NCBI RefSeq assembly: GCF_036961565.1
Contig: NZ_JBAMDD010000004.1
Coordinates: 62,001 to 126,000, forward strand
Source of the DNA: Chitinimonas sp036961565
Lineage (GTDB): Bacteria > Pseudomonadota > Gammaproteobacteria > Burkholderiales > Chitinimonadaceae
DNA: 64,000 nucleotides
Reading direction: 5' to 3'
Positions 8,106 to 17,351 of this stretch are shown here, piece by piece (positions within the stretch are counted from its first letter, which is position 1; every line of letters starts with the position of its first letter). A model generated the notes under the pieces. The model did not search any database and had not been told where the DNA came from. It was given only the letters and a program-made list of their open reading frames with translations. A program made the translations under genes and the position numbers.

Positions 8106-9080
8106 TTATTGGATACGGGTGCCAATCCGGCTGAACTGGCCGAAATTCATCCAGACCATAAAGGCACGACCTGCCAGATGGTCATCCGGCACAAAGCCCC
8201 AGTAACGACCATCATTGCTATCGTCACGATTGTCGCCCAGCATCATGTATTGCCCCTGGGGTACCGTGCAGCTGAAGCCCGTCTCGTCATGCTGGCATTG
8301 CTGCTCGCGCATGGGGAAATCATGCAGGTTCATAGGGTTCAGGGTACGCTCACCAGGTGTGTTCAGGGTCTCATACTTGTGCTGGTTCAGACGTTCAGCC
8401 ATGCGTACGGCCTGCACCTCATCCCGGCCGGCATCCTTGTATTCATAATTCCCCACCGGCACGCTATCCACACGCACACCGTTGATGGTCAACTGCTTGT
8501 TGCGGTACTCTACCTTGTCGCCAGGCACACCGATGACACGCTTGATGTAATTGATCTTGGTATCCTCAGGGAAACGGAACACCACGACGTCGCCACGCTC
8601 AGGCTTGCCCACCGGAATCACCGGCACGTTCAGGAAGGGCACGCGTATACCATATGCCGACTTGTTGATCAGGATGAAATCCCCCACGATCAAGCCAGGA
8701 CGCATGGAGCTGGAGGGTATCTGCATAGGCTCGATCACAAAGGTCTTACCTAGGCCTATGGCCGCCAGCACCAGCGCATTGGAGAAACCGAAAGCGGCCC
8801 AGTCGGGCAAGGCCTTTTCATTGCCCTTGGCCTTGTAGCCCATCAGCTTGGCAATCAGCGCCATCACCGCTGCCACCAGCATCACGACAAAGAACAGGTC
8901 GCTGGGGTTGGCAAACATGGACAGCACGCCCCAACTGCCGACCAGTATGAAGAAATACCCCCACAGCGCACTTTCGGCCATCTGCTCGGCATCAAACACC
9001 GGCTGGGCAGCTCGGCGAGACCACCAGATCAGGGCGGGGCCGGCAAGCAAGGCAACAAAGGCAAGATAGGTCCAGTTCAT
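8106..9080 (-). CDS. lepB: Signal peptidase I
   Basis: Inner-membrane serine protease that cleaves signal peptides from secreted proteins. Of 324 residues. It has N-terminal membrane segments (about 3-20 and 40-80), then the periplasmic catalytic domain with the nucleophile Ser125 in PSSSMRPG and the general base Lys180 in INYIKRVIGVPGDKV. The C-terminal box GDNRDDSNDGRYWG is complete. It follows lepA in the standard lepA-lepB order, 124 bases downstream, with a hairpin between. Confidence 0.96.
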   Translation of the reverse strand: MNWTYLAFVALLAGPALIWWSRRAAQPVFDAEQMAESALWGYFFILVGSWGVLSMFANPSDLFFVVMLVAAVMALIAKLMGYKAKGNEKALPDWAAFGFSNALVLAAIGLGKTFVIEPMQIPSSSMRPGLIVGDFILINKSAYGIRVPFLNVPVIPVGKPERGDVVVFRFPEDTKINYIKRVIGVPGDKVEYRNKQLTINGVRVDSVPVGNYEYKDAGRDEVQAVRMAERLNQHKYETLNTPGERTLNPMNLHDFPMREQQCQHDETGFSCTVPQGQYMMLGDNRDDSNDGRYWGFVPDDHLAGRAFMVWMNFGQFSRIGTRIQ

Positions 9081-9167
9081 GCGGGCTTTCTTGGCGTGTT
9101 AGGGGTTGTATGGGCCTGACAATAGCGCTTGCAAGCACTTGCCACACCCAGATTGAGACAGCGCACC

Positions 9168-9193
9168 GATCAGGCAGTACCAACTGCCTGATC
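9168..9193 (-). other. Hairpin in the lepA-lepB intergenic region
   Basis: An 11-bp perfect stem (9168-9178 with 9183-9193) with a 4-base loop, 12 bases past the lepA stop. There is no T-run, so it is more likely an mRNA-stabilising or processing hairpin than a terminator. Confidence 0.55.
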
Positions 9194-9204
9194 AGGGCAT
9201 CGTG

Positions 9205-10998
9205 TTACTTGTCACTGACCTGCAGAATCGCCAGGAAGGCCTCTTGCGGGATTTCCACATTACCTACCTGCTTCATCCGCTTCTTACCGGCCTTCTGCTT
9301 CTCCAGCAGCTTCTTCTTGCGGCTGATATCACCGCCATAGCACTTGGCCAACACATCCTTGCGCATGGCCTTGACGGTTTCGCGGGCAATGATGTGGGCG
9401 CCGATAGCCGCCTGTATGGCAATGTCGAACATCTGCCGCGGTATCAGCTCGCGCATCTTGCTGACCAGTTCGCGGCCACGGTAAACGCTGGTAGCGCGGT
9501 GCACAATCAGACTTAACGCATCGACCTTCTCACCGTTGACCAGCACATCCAGCTTGACCAGATCGTCTGATCGGAATTCCTTGAAGTCATAGTCCAGCGA
9601 GGCGTAACCACGCGACACCGACTTGAGCTTGTCAAAGAAGTCCATCACCACCTCGGCCATGGGCAGCTCATAGGTCAGCATCACCTGACGGCCAAGGTAC
9701 TGCATATTGCGCTGGGCACCACGCTTCTGATTACACAGCGTCATCACCGCGCCCACATAATCCTGCGGCACCAGAATGGTCGAGGTAATGATGGGCTCGC
9801 GTATCTCTTCAATCTTGCCCAGCTCAGGCAAGCGCGATGGATTCTCGATCTCTATCAGCTCGCCATCCTTTAGCAGCACCTGATACACCACGGTCGGGGC
9901 CGTGGTAATCAGGTCCATGTCGAACTCGCGCTCCAGCCGCTCCTGCACGATCTCCAGGTGCAACAAGCCCAGGAAGCCACAACGGAAGCCAAAGCCCAGC
10001 GCCTGCGACACTTCCGGCTCAAAATGCAGCGAAGCGTCGTTCAGCTTCAGTTTTTCCAGGCTGTCACGCAGCGAATCGTAGTCATGCGATTCCACCGGAT
10101 AGAGGCCGGCGAACACCTGCGACTTCACTTCCTTGAAACCAGGCAAGGCTTCGGTCGCCGCCGGCTTGACCAAGGTAATGGTATCGCCCACCTTGGCAGA
10201 CGCCAGCTCCTTGATACCCGCGATAATAAAACCGACCTCACCCGCCTTGAGCGAATCGCGCTGCACTGACTTGGGCGTAAACACACCAACCTGCTCGCAC
10301 AGATGCTGCGCCTTGGTCGACATGAACAGCAGCTTGTCCTTGGGCTTGATCTCCCCGTCGACCACCCGCACCAGCATCACGACGCCGACGTAGTTGTCAA
10401 ACCAGGAGTCGATGATCAATGCCTTGACCGGCCCCTCCGGGTTGCCCTTGGGGGCAGGCACCTTGGCAACCACGGCCTCGAGTATGTCTTCGATACCAAT
10501 GCCATTCTTGGCGCTGGCGCGAACCGCATCCGTCGCCTCGATACCGACGATGTCCTCGATCTCATCGATTACCCGCTCGGGCTCGGCCGCAGGCAGGTCG
10601 ATCTTGTTCAGCACAGCCACCACCTCGACACCCTGCTCGATAGCGGTGTAGCAGTTGGCCACCGTCTGTGCTTCCACGCCCTGCGAAGCATCAACCACCA
10701 GCAAGGCCCCTTCACAGGCGGCCAGCGAACGGCTGACTTCATAGCTGAAGTCAACGTGGCCCGGGGTATCGATCAGGTTCAGGTTGTAGACCTGCCCATC
10801 ACGCGCCTTGTAGTGCAAGGCGGCAGTCTGGGCCTTGATGGTGATGCCGCGTTCCTTCTCGATATCCATGGAATCGAGCACCTGCTCACTCATCTCCCGC
10901 AGCTCCAGGCCGCCGCAGAATTGGATAAAGCGGTCAGCCAGGGTGGATTTACCGTGGTCGATATGGGCGATGATGGAGAAATTGCGAATATGGTTCAT
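9205..10998 (-). CDS. lepA: Elongation factor 4 (ribosome back-translocase LepA)
   Basis: Translational GTPase that acts on stalled or mis-translocated ribosomes and in 30S biogenesis. The 597-residue protein has G1 AHIDHGKST, G3 DTPGHVDF and G4 NKIDLP, then EF-G-like domains and the LepA-specific C-terminal domain (KCYGGDISRKKKLLEKQKAG, family signature). The start MNHIRNFSII matches the family. An open stretch of 65 codons upstream runs through a terminator and is not coding. Confidence 0.97.
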   Translation of the reverse strand: MNHIRNFSIIAHIDHGKSTLADRFIQFCGGLELREMSEQVLDSMDIEKERGITIKAQTAALHYKARDGQVYNLNLIDTPGHVDFSYEVSRSLAACEGALLVVDASQGVEAQTVANCYTAIEQGVEVVAVLNKIDLPAAEPERVIDEIEDIVGIEATDAVRASAKNGIGIEDILEAVVAKVPAPKGNPEGPVKALIIDSWFDNYVGVVMLVRVVDGEIKPKDKLLFMSTKAQHLCEQVGVFTPKSVQRDSLKAGEVGFIIAGIKELASAKVGDTITLVKPAATEALPGFKEVKSQVFAGLYPVESHDYDSLRDSLEKLKLNDASLHFEPEVSQALGFGFRCGFLGLLHLEIVQERLEREFDMDLITTAPTVVYQVLLKDGELIEIENPSRLPELGKIEEIREPIITSTILVPQDYVGAVMTLCNQKRGAQRNMQYLGRQVMLTYELPMAEVVMDFFDKLKSVSRGYASLDYDFKEFRSDDLVKLDVLVNGEKVDALSLIVHRATSVYRGRELVSKMRELIPRQMFDIAIQAAIGAHIIARETVKAMRKDVLAKCYGGDISRKKKLLEKQKAGKKRMKQVGNVEIPQEAFLAILQVSDK

Positions 10999-11030
10999 AA
11001 ACTTCTGGGCGACACGACCGGAAAACTGCA

Positions 11031-11058
11031 TGAAAAATGGGCACGTTGCGACGTGCCC
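11031..11058 (-). terminator. Intrinsic terminator between the glutaredoxin-like gene and lepA
   Basis: An 8-bp GGGCACGT/ACGTGCCC stem with a TGCG loop, followed on the minus strand by ATTTTTCA. It would end the rpoE-rseA-rseB-mucD-grx transcript before lepA. Confidence 0.75.
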
Positions 11059-11129
11059 ACGTTGATTTTTCGCGATTTTACCGGATTCAGCGTAGCTTGG
11101 GTGGATAGTGACACACGCGACTGTTGCCG

Positions 11130-11390
11130 TCAGGCAGCCCGCAGGCGCCCCAGGTAGGCATCCAGCTTGTAGCGATCGAGGTGATAGAAGCAAATCACCT
11201 CGTCGCCATTGCCCGCCAGCACCGGCACCATATCGTTGTACTTGGCCTCAGCGGCGTCATCGTCGTCGATATCGAACCAGATCACATCCAACTGCAGATC
11301 CGGCGCCAGCAAACGCAACTCCTCGCGCATCTGCTGGCACAGGCTGCAATACTCCCGGCCGTACAGCGTCAGCAGCGCCCGCTCAATCAT
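11130..11390 (-). CDS. Glutaredoxin family protein (DUF836)
   Basis: A small thioredoxin-fold protein (86 residues) with the redox motif Cys15-Ser-Leu-Cys18 after the first strand (LLTLYGREYC). A cis-Pro follows in NDMVPVL, with a C-terminal helix. The CxxC suggests thiol-disulfide exchange; substrate unknown. It overlaps the 3' end of mucD by eight bases and is the last gene before a terminator, so it belongs to the sigma-E operon here. Confidence 0.88.
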   Translation of the reverse strand: MIERALLTLYGREYCSLCQQMREELRLLAPDLQLDVIWFDIDDDDAAEAKYNDMVPVLAGNGDEVICFYHLDRYKLDAYLGRLRAA

Positions 11391-12879
11391 CGCCCTTGTC
11401 GCCCTTTTCCGGCATCTTCAAGGTCACAAACAGCGCAGCCTCACCACGGCGCAAGCGCAGCGGTATGCTGCCACCCGGCTTCACCGCTGTCAGGGCATTG
11501 TCCAGCTGGCTCAGCGAGGCCAGCTCGTCGCCGCCTATGCCTACGATATAGTCACCAGGCTGTATGCCAGCACGACCGGCCGAACCACGCACCTCAACCA
11601 CCTGCATGGCGAACTTCACACCCAACTGCTTGAGCGCGCGGGCATCCACCTCGCGTATGGTCAAGCCGGACTTGCTGACACCTGCCTCGGTCTTGGGTTC
11701 AGACTTGCGCTCGCGCTGGGCCGAACGGCCATCCGCCGGCGTTTCCAGCTCAGCCACAGAGATCGTGACGGTCTTGCCCGCCTTATCACGCCAGATTTCC
11801 ATTGGCACGCTGGTGCCCGGCTTGGTTCCACCCACGATACGCGGCAGGTCAGATGATTCCTCCACCGCCACGCCGTTGAACTTGAGGATAACGTCACCCG
11901 CCTTCAGTCCAGCCTTGGCCGCAGGGGAATCCGACTCCACATTGGTGACCAGGGCACCCTGCTTGGCCTTGAGGCCAAAGCTTTCGGCCAGTTCATCGCT
12001 CATGCCCTGTATGCCGACACCTATGCGCCCACGGGTAACCTTGCCCTGACGCTTGAGTTGCTCGGATATCTGCACAGCCGTATCGATGGGGATGGCAAAA
12101 GACAGCCCCATATAGCCACCCGAGCGGCTGAATATCTGGGAATTGATCCCCACCACCTCACCGCGCACATTGAACAGCGGGCCACCCGAATTACCTGGAT
12201 TCACCGCCGCATCGGTCTGGATGAAGGGCACGAAGTTCTCATCCGGCAGATTGCGCCCCTTGGCACTGACTATGCCAGCAGTCACGCTGTTATCAAGACC
12301 AAAAGGCGAGCCAATGGCAATGACCCATTCACCGACACGCAGCTTTTCGCTGGAGCCCAAATCCACCGTCGGCAAACCCGTGGCTTCAATCTTGAGCAAG
12401 GCCACATCGGTACGGGCATCCGAACCCACCACCTTGGCCTTGAATTCTCGCCGGTCTATCAGCTTGACGGTAATTTCATCCGCATCCGCCACCACATGGG
12501 CATTGGTCAGCACATAACCATCGGCTTCAATGATAAAACCGGAGCCAAACGACTGGGCGCGCTCCTCCCGTGGCTGTGGAGATTGCCGTGGCACCGGAAA
12601 GCCAAAGCGCCTGAAGAATTCCAGGGTTTCGTTATCCATACCCTGGGCCGTGTTGCGATTGGCCCGCACAATCTGGGTAGTGCTGATATTCACCACGGCA
12701 CGGCCCTCGCGCTCAACCAAGGCGCTGAAATCAGGCAATCCTGCCACCAGTGGGGCCGCCGTTGCTGCCACCGTAGGCGCTACGGCAACCGGCTTGGCGG
12801 CGGGTTGAGCAGTGGCTGCTTCAGTGCAGGCAGTAAGACCGCAAGTGAACAACAAGGCGGTCAACAGGCTGTGTTTCAT
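11383..12879 (-). CDS. mucD: Periplasmic Do-type serine protease (MucD/DegP-like)
   Basis: Envelope quality-control protease/chaperone of the sigma-E response. The 498-residue protein has a secretion signal ending in a lipobox-like LTAC (Cys18), so it may be a lipoprotein. The trypsin-like domain has the triad His128 (TNAHVV), Asp158 (TDVALL) and Ser231 (GNSGGP). Two PDZ domains follow (about 285-375 and 400-490). Family members are often soluble periplasmic proteins, so the Cys18 is worth noting. A GGAACTT element about 135 bases upstream suggests its own sigma-E promoter inside the rpoE operon. Confidence 0.94.
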   Translation of the reverse strand: MKHSLLTALLFTCGLTACTEAATAQPAAKPVAVAPTVAATAAPLVAGLPDFSALVEREGRAVVNISTTQIVRANRNTAQGMDNETLEFFRRFGFPVPRQSPQPREERAQSFGSGFIIEADGYVLTNAHVVADADEITVKLIDRREFKAKVVGSDARTDVALLKIEATGLPTVDLGSSEKLRVGEWVIAIGSPFGLDNSVTAGIVSAKGRNLPDENFVPFIQTDAAVNPGNSGGPLFNVRGEVVGINSQIFSRSGGYMGLSFAIPIDTAVQISEQLKRQGKVTRGRIGVGIQGMSDELAESFGLKAKQGALVTNVESDSPAAKAGLKAGDVILKFNGVAVEESSDLPRIVGGTKPGTSVPMEIWRDKAGKTVTISVAELETPADGRSAQRERKSEPKTEAGVSKSGLTIREVDARALKQLGVKFAMQVVEVRGSAGRAGIQPGDYIVGIGGDELASLSQLDNALTAVKPGGSIPLRLRRGEAALFVTLKMPEKGDKGDD

Positions 12880-12988
12880 ACTGATCTATCCTTTTTCTCG
12901 TTGACTGACTAGAAGGTATGGACAAGGTGATTGCTGCCCAGCGGAATTTCAAGACACCCGCTGACACAAGCAAACCTATGACGTGAGC

Positions 12989-13017
12989 TAGGAGCCCGGC
13001 CTTGCCGGCCAAGTTCC
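12989..13017 (-). promoter_or_regulatory. Possible sigma-E promoter of mucD
   Basis: On the minus strand GGAACTT (13017-13011) is an exact match to the E. coli sigma-E -35 heptamer. Sixteen bases later stands CTCCTA, a poor match to the GTCTAA-type -10. It lies in the 195-bp gap between rseB and mucD. The -35 is strong, the -10 weak. Confidence 0.4.
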
Positions 13018-13074
13018 CGATTGCTGTCGGCTTGCGACAAGCCCCCTGAAAACCGCGACGAACTGCATCATGGC

Positions 13075-14052
13075 TCAGCGGACGGAAAAGGACTGGGTAA
13101 AAAGCTGCACTGTGCGCAATGGCACTTCACCCAGTGCGGTGACACGCCAGCCGTCGGCTTGGCGCGAATAGAAATTCACGGTCTTGTTGCTGCGCGATAA
13201 AGGCAAGGCAACAGGATTGCTGCTGGCTGGCTCGACAAAGACCGATACTGTCGCCATGCCATCGCTATAGAGGAAATGCTGTACAGGGTCGGCCTTGCCC
13301 GGCAACTTGCTGAGGGCCTCCTTGACCAGACGGAAACCACTGGGCAAATTCGCCATCACGAACTGCGAAGGCCCTCCCAGCGGGGCGGGCAAGGCCTTGG
13401 GCAAAGGCTGGGGCTCCAGCGGCAGTGCCTTGCTGGCCAGCACCGACTTCAGCGCCCGCTTGTCTATGGCCCCACCAATATCCAGCTGGGTAAAAACAAA
13501 ATGCTCCAGCAAATCGCCACGCTCAGGCCCAAACATGGTGCTCTTGAGCAGCAAGCCCGTATTGGTTTCCAGGCATAGCTGATGTGGATTGCGCAACTTG
13601 TCCTTGGGCTCCAGCAGGACGGACTGGCATTCATACCCCGCCACCCGCTCCACACCCAGACGCTTGAAGCTGTAATTATTCAGCACATCCAATATCTGAT
13701 CCGGTATGACGCCGGGAAAGAACTTGTTCGCCGCACGCCTATCGAGCATGAAGGGACGGACATTGGGGAGATAGCAGGTAATCTGGTCGTTATTGCGGAC
13801 AAATTCACGCGGGATACCATCCAGCGACTCACGCCGTTCCTGCTCACCGCCTGCATCGTAGGCATGTACCAGACGGAAGGTCTCCATCACATCGGTATGG
13901 TGATAGAGATAAACGCCGCTGTAATTGAGTATTCGCGCCGACACCGCCATTCTTTTGAGCAAGCCGGCGGATTCGGAAGAAGTAAGCAATTCTGCAGCTT
14001 GTACCGACGAGGCGAGCAGCAACAGGCTGCACAAGCCCATACGCAGTTTCAT
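13075..14052 (-). CDS. rseB: Sigma-E regulatory protein RseB/MucB
   Basis: Periplasmic sensor that shields anti-sigma factor RseA from cleavage and releases it on binding mislocalised lipopolysaccharide/lipoprotein. The 325-residue protein starts with a signal peptide (MGLCSLLLLASSVQA). The lipoprotein-like N-terminal domain contains LNYSGVYLYHH, and the smaller C-terminal domain carries MANLPSGFRLVKE. It lies in the expected order after rseA. The ATG at 14052 is chosen because it gives a normal signal peptide; a TTG seven codons upstream is possible. Confidence 0.93.
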   Translation of the reverse strand: MKLRMGLCSLLLLASSVQAAELLTSSESAGLLKRMAVSARILNYSGVYLYHHTDVMETFRLVHAYDAGGEQERRESLDGIPREFVRNNDQITCYLPNVRPFMLDRRAANKFFPGVIPDQILDVLNNYSFKRLGVERVAGYECQSVLLEPKDKLRNPHQLCLETNTGLLLKSTMFGPERGDLLEHFVFTQLDIGGAIDKRALKSVLASKALPLEPQPLPKALPAPLGGPSQFVMANLPSGFRLVKEALSKLPGKADPVQHFLYSDGMATVSVFVEPASSNPVALPLSRSNKTVNFYSRQADGWRVTALGEVPLRTVQLFTQSFSVR

Positions 14053-14100
14053 GGCAGGCTTAGCGTCACGCAAGATATTAAGGGTATCCGTTGGGATTAG

Positions 14101-14121
14101 GCGGCGCGCCCGGCGCGCCGC
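14101..14121. repeat. GC-rich inverted repeat between rseA and rseB
   Basis: A 21-base near-palindrome, with 10-base arms around one C. Each arm contains the octamer GGCGCGCC. Its position in the 91-bp gap suggests an mRNA hairpin that could set the rseA:rseB ratio. Confidence 0.5.
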
Positions 14122-14143
14122 TTGTATGGCTTAGCAATGCGGG

Positions 14144-14665
14144 TCAATGATGACCCACAGCCCGTTCCGCCTCTGCACCCGTCAAGATAACGGGCTTGTG
14201 GCTGAAGCCGGGATTGCCCGACATGGCCTGGTGAGCAAACAGATAGGGATTAACCTCCTCCACTACCTGCGGCGCGACCTTGATCGGCTGATTGGCCGCC
14301 AGCAACTCATTACCCGCTGGCGTACCCGGCACGGTCAAGCCACGTGCGCTGCTGACATACCACGCGGTTGCACTGACCAGTACCACCGAAGCTGCCATCG
14401 ACAGTGCAACCCATCGCTTGTGTGGAACAGCCACACGCCGCCGCATGGCATTGGGCGCCAATATCGCAGGCTCCTGCTCCAGTCGCGTCGAAAAATTTGC
14501 CATGAAGTCGCCCGACAATACCGAACGCTGATTCATCGCATCACCAATCAGGTGATAATCCCGCCAAGCGTCGGCGCCCTCTTCCTGCGAGATAGAGGCC
14601 ATCAGCGCATCAAGCTCGTGGTCATCCCACTCGCCGTCTACCATGGCCGAAAGTTTTTCCTGCAT
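14144..14665 (-). CDS. rseA: Anti-sigma-E factor RseA
   Basis: Inner-membrane protein that holds RpoE inactive until it is cut by DegS/RseP-type proteases. The 173-residue protein has the N-terminal RseA domain (MQEKLSAMVDGEWDDHE; WRDYHLIGDAM), one membrane segment (WVALSMAASVVLVSATAWYV, about 86-105) and a short periplasmic tail. The start at 14665 follows the rpoE stop by 28 bases and gives the canonical N-terminus. A terminal Val-Gly-His-His is unusual but of unknown meaning. Confidence 0.92.
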   Translation of the reverse strand: MQEKLSAMVDGEWDDHELDALMASISQEEGADAWRDYHLIGDAMNQRSVLSGDFMANFSTRLEQEPAILAPNAMRRRVAVPHKRWVALSMAASVVLVSATAWYVSSARGLTVPGTPAGNELLAANQPIKVAPQVVEEVNPYLFAHQAMSGNPGFSHKPVILTGAEAERAVGHH

Positions 14666-14693
14666 TTTCTGCACCCGTCTACCCTGTAGGTTG

Positions 14694-15299
14694 TTACCAA
14701 CGCCGGTCTTTGCCGACTGATTCAATCATGGGCCGCAGCTTGGTTGCAATCGCTTCGCGAGCCCGGAAGATGCGAGAACGCACCGTGCCGATAGGGCAAT
14801 TCATTACAGCTGCAATATCTTCGTAGGACAAGCCCTCCATTTCGCGCAAGGTAATCGCAGTGCGCAATTCCTCAGGCAGGGCTTCTACCGCTTGGTTCAC
14901 CGTCGCCACGATCTGACGGTTCATCATTTCGGTTTCGGGGGTATTCATATCCGGCAACTGCGATGCCGTATCCAGGGTATCGCCGTCCTCATCCTCATAC
15001 TCGGTAGAGAGCACAGGGCGACGTCCCAGCGATGCCAGGTAATTCTTGGCCGTATTGATGGCGATGCGGTACAGCCAGGTATAAAAGGCACTTTCACCAC
15101 GGAACGCGGGCAAAGCACGGTAAGCCTTGATGAAGGCTTCCTGGGTAACATCTTCAATCTCGGCCTGGTCGCGGATCATGCGGCTGAGTAGCCGGCCGAT
15201 CTTGCGATGGTACTTGTTGACAAGCAGCTCGAAGGCTTTCTTGTCACCGCGCTGAACGCGCAGTACCAGTTCATGGTCGATATCCCGCTCACTCGACAT
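14694..15299 (-). CDS. rpoE: RNA polymerase sigma factor RpoE (AlgU-like ECF sigma)
   Basis: ECF sigma factor for the envelope stress response. From MSSERDIDHELVLRVQ the 201 residues fit the family: region 2 (DQAEIEDVTQEAFIKAYRAL; FYTWLYRIAINTAKN) and region 4 (EMEGLSYEDIAAVMNCPIGT). An AGGAG sits 11 bases before this ATG. The frame stays open for 75 further codons upstream, including an ATG at 15473 only about 37 bases downstream of the predicted start site of a sigma-E-type promoter. An N-terminally extended form of 259 residues is therefore possible. The operon rpoE-rseA-rseB-mucD is complete. Confidence 0.93.
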   Translation of the reverse strand: MSSERDIDHELVLRVQRGDKKAFELLVNKYHRKIGRLLSRMIRDQAEIEDVTQEAFIKAYRALPAFRGESAFYTWLYRIAINTAKNYLASLGRRPVLSTEYEDEDGDTLDTASQLPDMNTPETEMMNRQIVATVNQAVEALPEELRTAITLREMEGLSYEDIAAVMNCPIGTVRSRIFRAREAIATKLRPMIESVGKDRRW

Positions 15300-15516
15300 G
15301 GTACGTGTTTTCTCCTGGCTGACGGCGGCCGCCTGCGGCTGCACCGTCTCAACTGGGAGAACATGCGAGCTTTCCCGTGCTTTTTCAAGCTTGGGCGTGA
15401 CCTTGCGTTCAGTGTTGGACGTAATGCCCAGACTGTCCAGCAAGTTTGCGGGCTGTAGTGTAATGGTATCCATCTTGAGTGGGCCTTTCCGCTCTCCTCC
15501 CTCGCGGGCACCTAGC

Positions 15517-15545
15517 AGTGACACAAGGCGTCATAGAAAAGTTCC
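15517..15545 (-). promoter_or_regulatory. Putative autoregulatory sigma-E promoter of rpoE
   Basis: On the minus strand GGAACTT (15545-15539) is followed after 16 bases by GTCACT (15522-15517). The -35 is a perfect sigma-E match and the -10 shares GTC with the consensus. Transcription would start near 15510. Confidence 0.6.
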
Positions 15546-15618
15546 GACAATTTTCGCCAGAATGGCAAAGACCGCGCAAATGCCATGGTTTTGTCGCCGC
15601 CAGCAGGGAGCAACGCTT

Positions 15619-15627
15619 TGGTATAGT
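15619..15627 (+). promoter_or_regulatory. Extended -10 promoter of nadB
   Basis: TGGTATAGT is an extended -10 (TGn plus TATAGT). It lies 27 bases before the nadB ATG, with no convincing -35. Confidence 0.45.
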
Positions 15628-15654
15628 GGCGGTTAACTCCTCTGAAGCCTGACC

Positions 15655-17229
15655 ATGCAAGAATATGATGTACTGATACTGGGCAGTGGCCTGGCCGGCA
15701 TGACCCTGGCCCTGCAATTGGCCGATACCCACAAGATCGCCATGGTAACCAAGCGCAGCCTGACCGATGGCGCCAGCCAATGGGCTCAAGGTGGTATCGC
15801 CGCCGTACTCGATGAGACCGACAGCATAGACGAACATGTGGATGACACACTGGTCGCAGGAGCAGGCCTGTGCGACGAGGCCGCCACCCGTTTCATCCTG
15901 GAACATGCCCGCAGTGCCATAGAGTGGCTGATCGAGCTAGGCGTTCCCTTTACACCAGACGCGGCCCACGAAACCGGCTTTCACCTTACCCGTGAGGGCG
16001 GGCACTCGCATCGCCGCATCATCCATGCCGCAGATGCCACCGGCGCCGCCGTGATCGCCACCCTGGCCGACAAGGTCAGGCAGCACCCCAACATTACCCT
16101 GCTGGAGCAGCATATCGGCCTGGACCTGATTACCGGCAAGAAGCTGGGGCGGGAAGCGGCGGGTTGCCTGGGCGCATATGTATTCGACAAGCAAGCCGAC
16201 CGTGTCGTTACCTTGCAGGCCAAGCACACCGTGCTGGCCACAGGCGGCGCCGGCAAGGTCTACCTCTATACCACCAACCCGGATACGGCCACTGGCGACG
16301 GCATTGCCATGGGCTGGCGGGCAGGCTGCCGGGTGGCCAATATGGAATTCATCCAGTTCCATCCCACCTGCCTATACCACCCCCACGCCATGAGCTTCCT
16401 TATTTCCGAGGCGGTACGCGGCGAAGGTGGCTTGCTCAAACTGCCTGATGGCAGCCGCTTCATGCCTGCCCACGATGAACGCCACGAACTGGCGCCGCGC
16501 GACATCACCGCCCGGGCCATCGACTTCGAAATGAAGAAATATGGCCTGGATTGCGTCTATCTGGATATCAGCCACCAGCCACCGGAGTTCGTGAAGGAGC
16601 ACTTCCCCACCATCTACCAGCGCTGCCTGGAGTTGGGCATAGACATCACCAAGCAACCCATACCCGTGGTGCCGGCAGCCCACTATACCTGTGGCGGCCT
16701 GGTAACCGATCTGGCTGGGCGCACCGATGTAGCCCACCTGTATGCCATCGGTGAAACCGCCTGCACCGGCCTGCATGGCGCCAATCGCCTGGCCAGCAAC
16801 TCCCTGCTGGAGGCACTGGTACTGGGGCGTGAAGCTGCCGAGCATATCGCCGCAGCAGAACCCGCCCCACAACTGGCCGTCCCGGCCTGGGATGAAAGCC
16901 AGGTCAGCGATGCCGATGAGGAAGTGGTGATCGCGCACAACTGGGACGAGTTGCGGCGCTTTATGTGGGACTACGTGGGCATAGTACGGACTGACAAACG
17001 ACTGGAACGTGCCGCCCACCGCATCGCCTTGCTCAAGCGCGAGATCGACGAGTTCTACCGCCACTTCAGGGTCAGCAACGACCTGATAGAGCTGCGCAAT
17101 CTGGTCGACACCGCCGACCTGATAGTCCGTTCCGCCCAAGTGCGGCACGAGAGCCGTGGCCTGCATTACAGCAGAGACTATCCCGCAACCTTGCCGCAGG
17201 CCGTCCCCACCATCCTGCCAGGGCGCTGA
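15655..17229 (+). CDS. nadB: L-aspartate oxidase
   Basis: FAD enzyme that oxidises L-aspartate to iminoaspartate, the first step of de novo NAD synthesis. The 524-residue protein has the FAD-binding motif LILGSGLAGM (8-17), the flavin loop TDGASQWAQGGIAA, HAADATGAAV, and the active-site region TCGGLVTDLAGRTDV followed by GANRLASNSLLEAL. The C-terminal helical domain ends with SRGLHYSRDYP, the family end. It is transcribed away from rpoE, a common betaproteobacterial arrangement. nadA and nadC are not in the window. Confidence 0.96.
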   Translation: MQEYDVLILGSGLAGMTLALQLADTHKIAMVTKRSLTDGASQWAQGGIAAVLDETDSIDEHVDDTLVAGAGLCDEAATRFILEHARSAIEWLIELGVPFTPDAAHETGFHLTREGGHSHRRIIHAADATGAAVIATLADKVRQHPNITLLEQHIGLDLITGKKLGREAAGCLGAYVFDKQADRVVTLQAKHTVLATGGAGKVYLYTTNPDTATGDGIAMGWRAGCRVANMEFIQFHPTCLYHPHAMSFLISEAVRGEGGLLKLPDGSRFMPAHDERHELAPRDITARAIDFEMKKYGLDCVYLDISHQPPEFVKEHFPTIYQRCLELGIDITKQPIPVVPAAHYTCGGLVTDLAGRTDVAHLYAIGETACTGLHGANRLASNSLLEALVLGREAAEHIAAAEPAPQLAVPAWDESQVSDADEEVVIAHNWDELRRFMWDYVGIVRTDKRLERAAHRIALLKREIDEFYRHFRVSNDLIELRNLVDTADLIVRSAQVRHESRGLHYSRDYPATLPQAVPTILPGR

Positions 17230-17351
17230 CCGGGCGCGCCGGGTTACCTATTCAACGGCCTCCGGCGCTGCAGCGCAAATGCTATCTCGCTGCGAGCGGG
17301 ACGTGGATATGCCAAGCACGCAACAACGCCAGAAGGCTATAGTCAGTGGCG

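Noticed and set aside
10999..11193. 65-codon N-terminal extension of lepA
   Set aside because: It passes through an intrinsic terminator, and LepA starts at MNHIRNFSII in the family.
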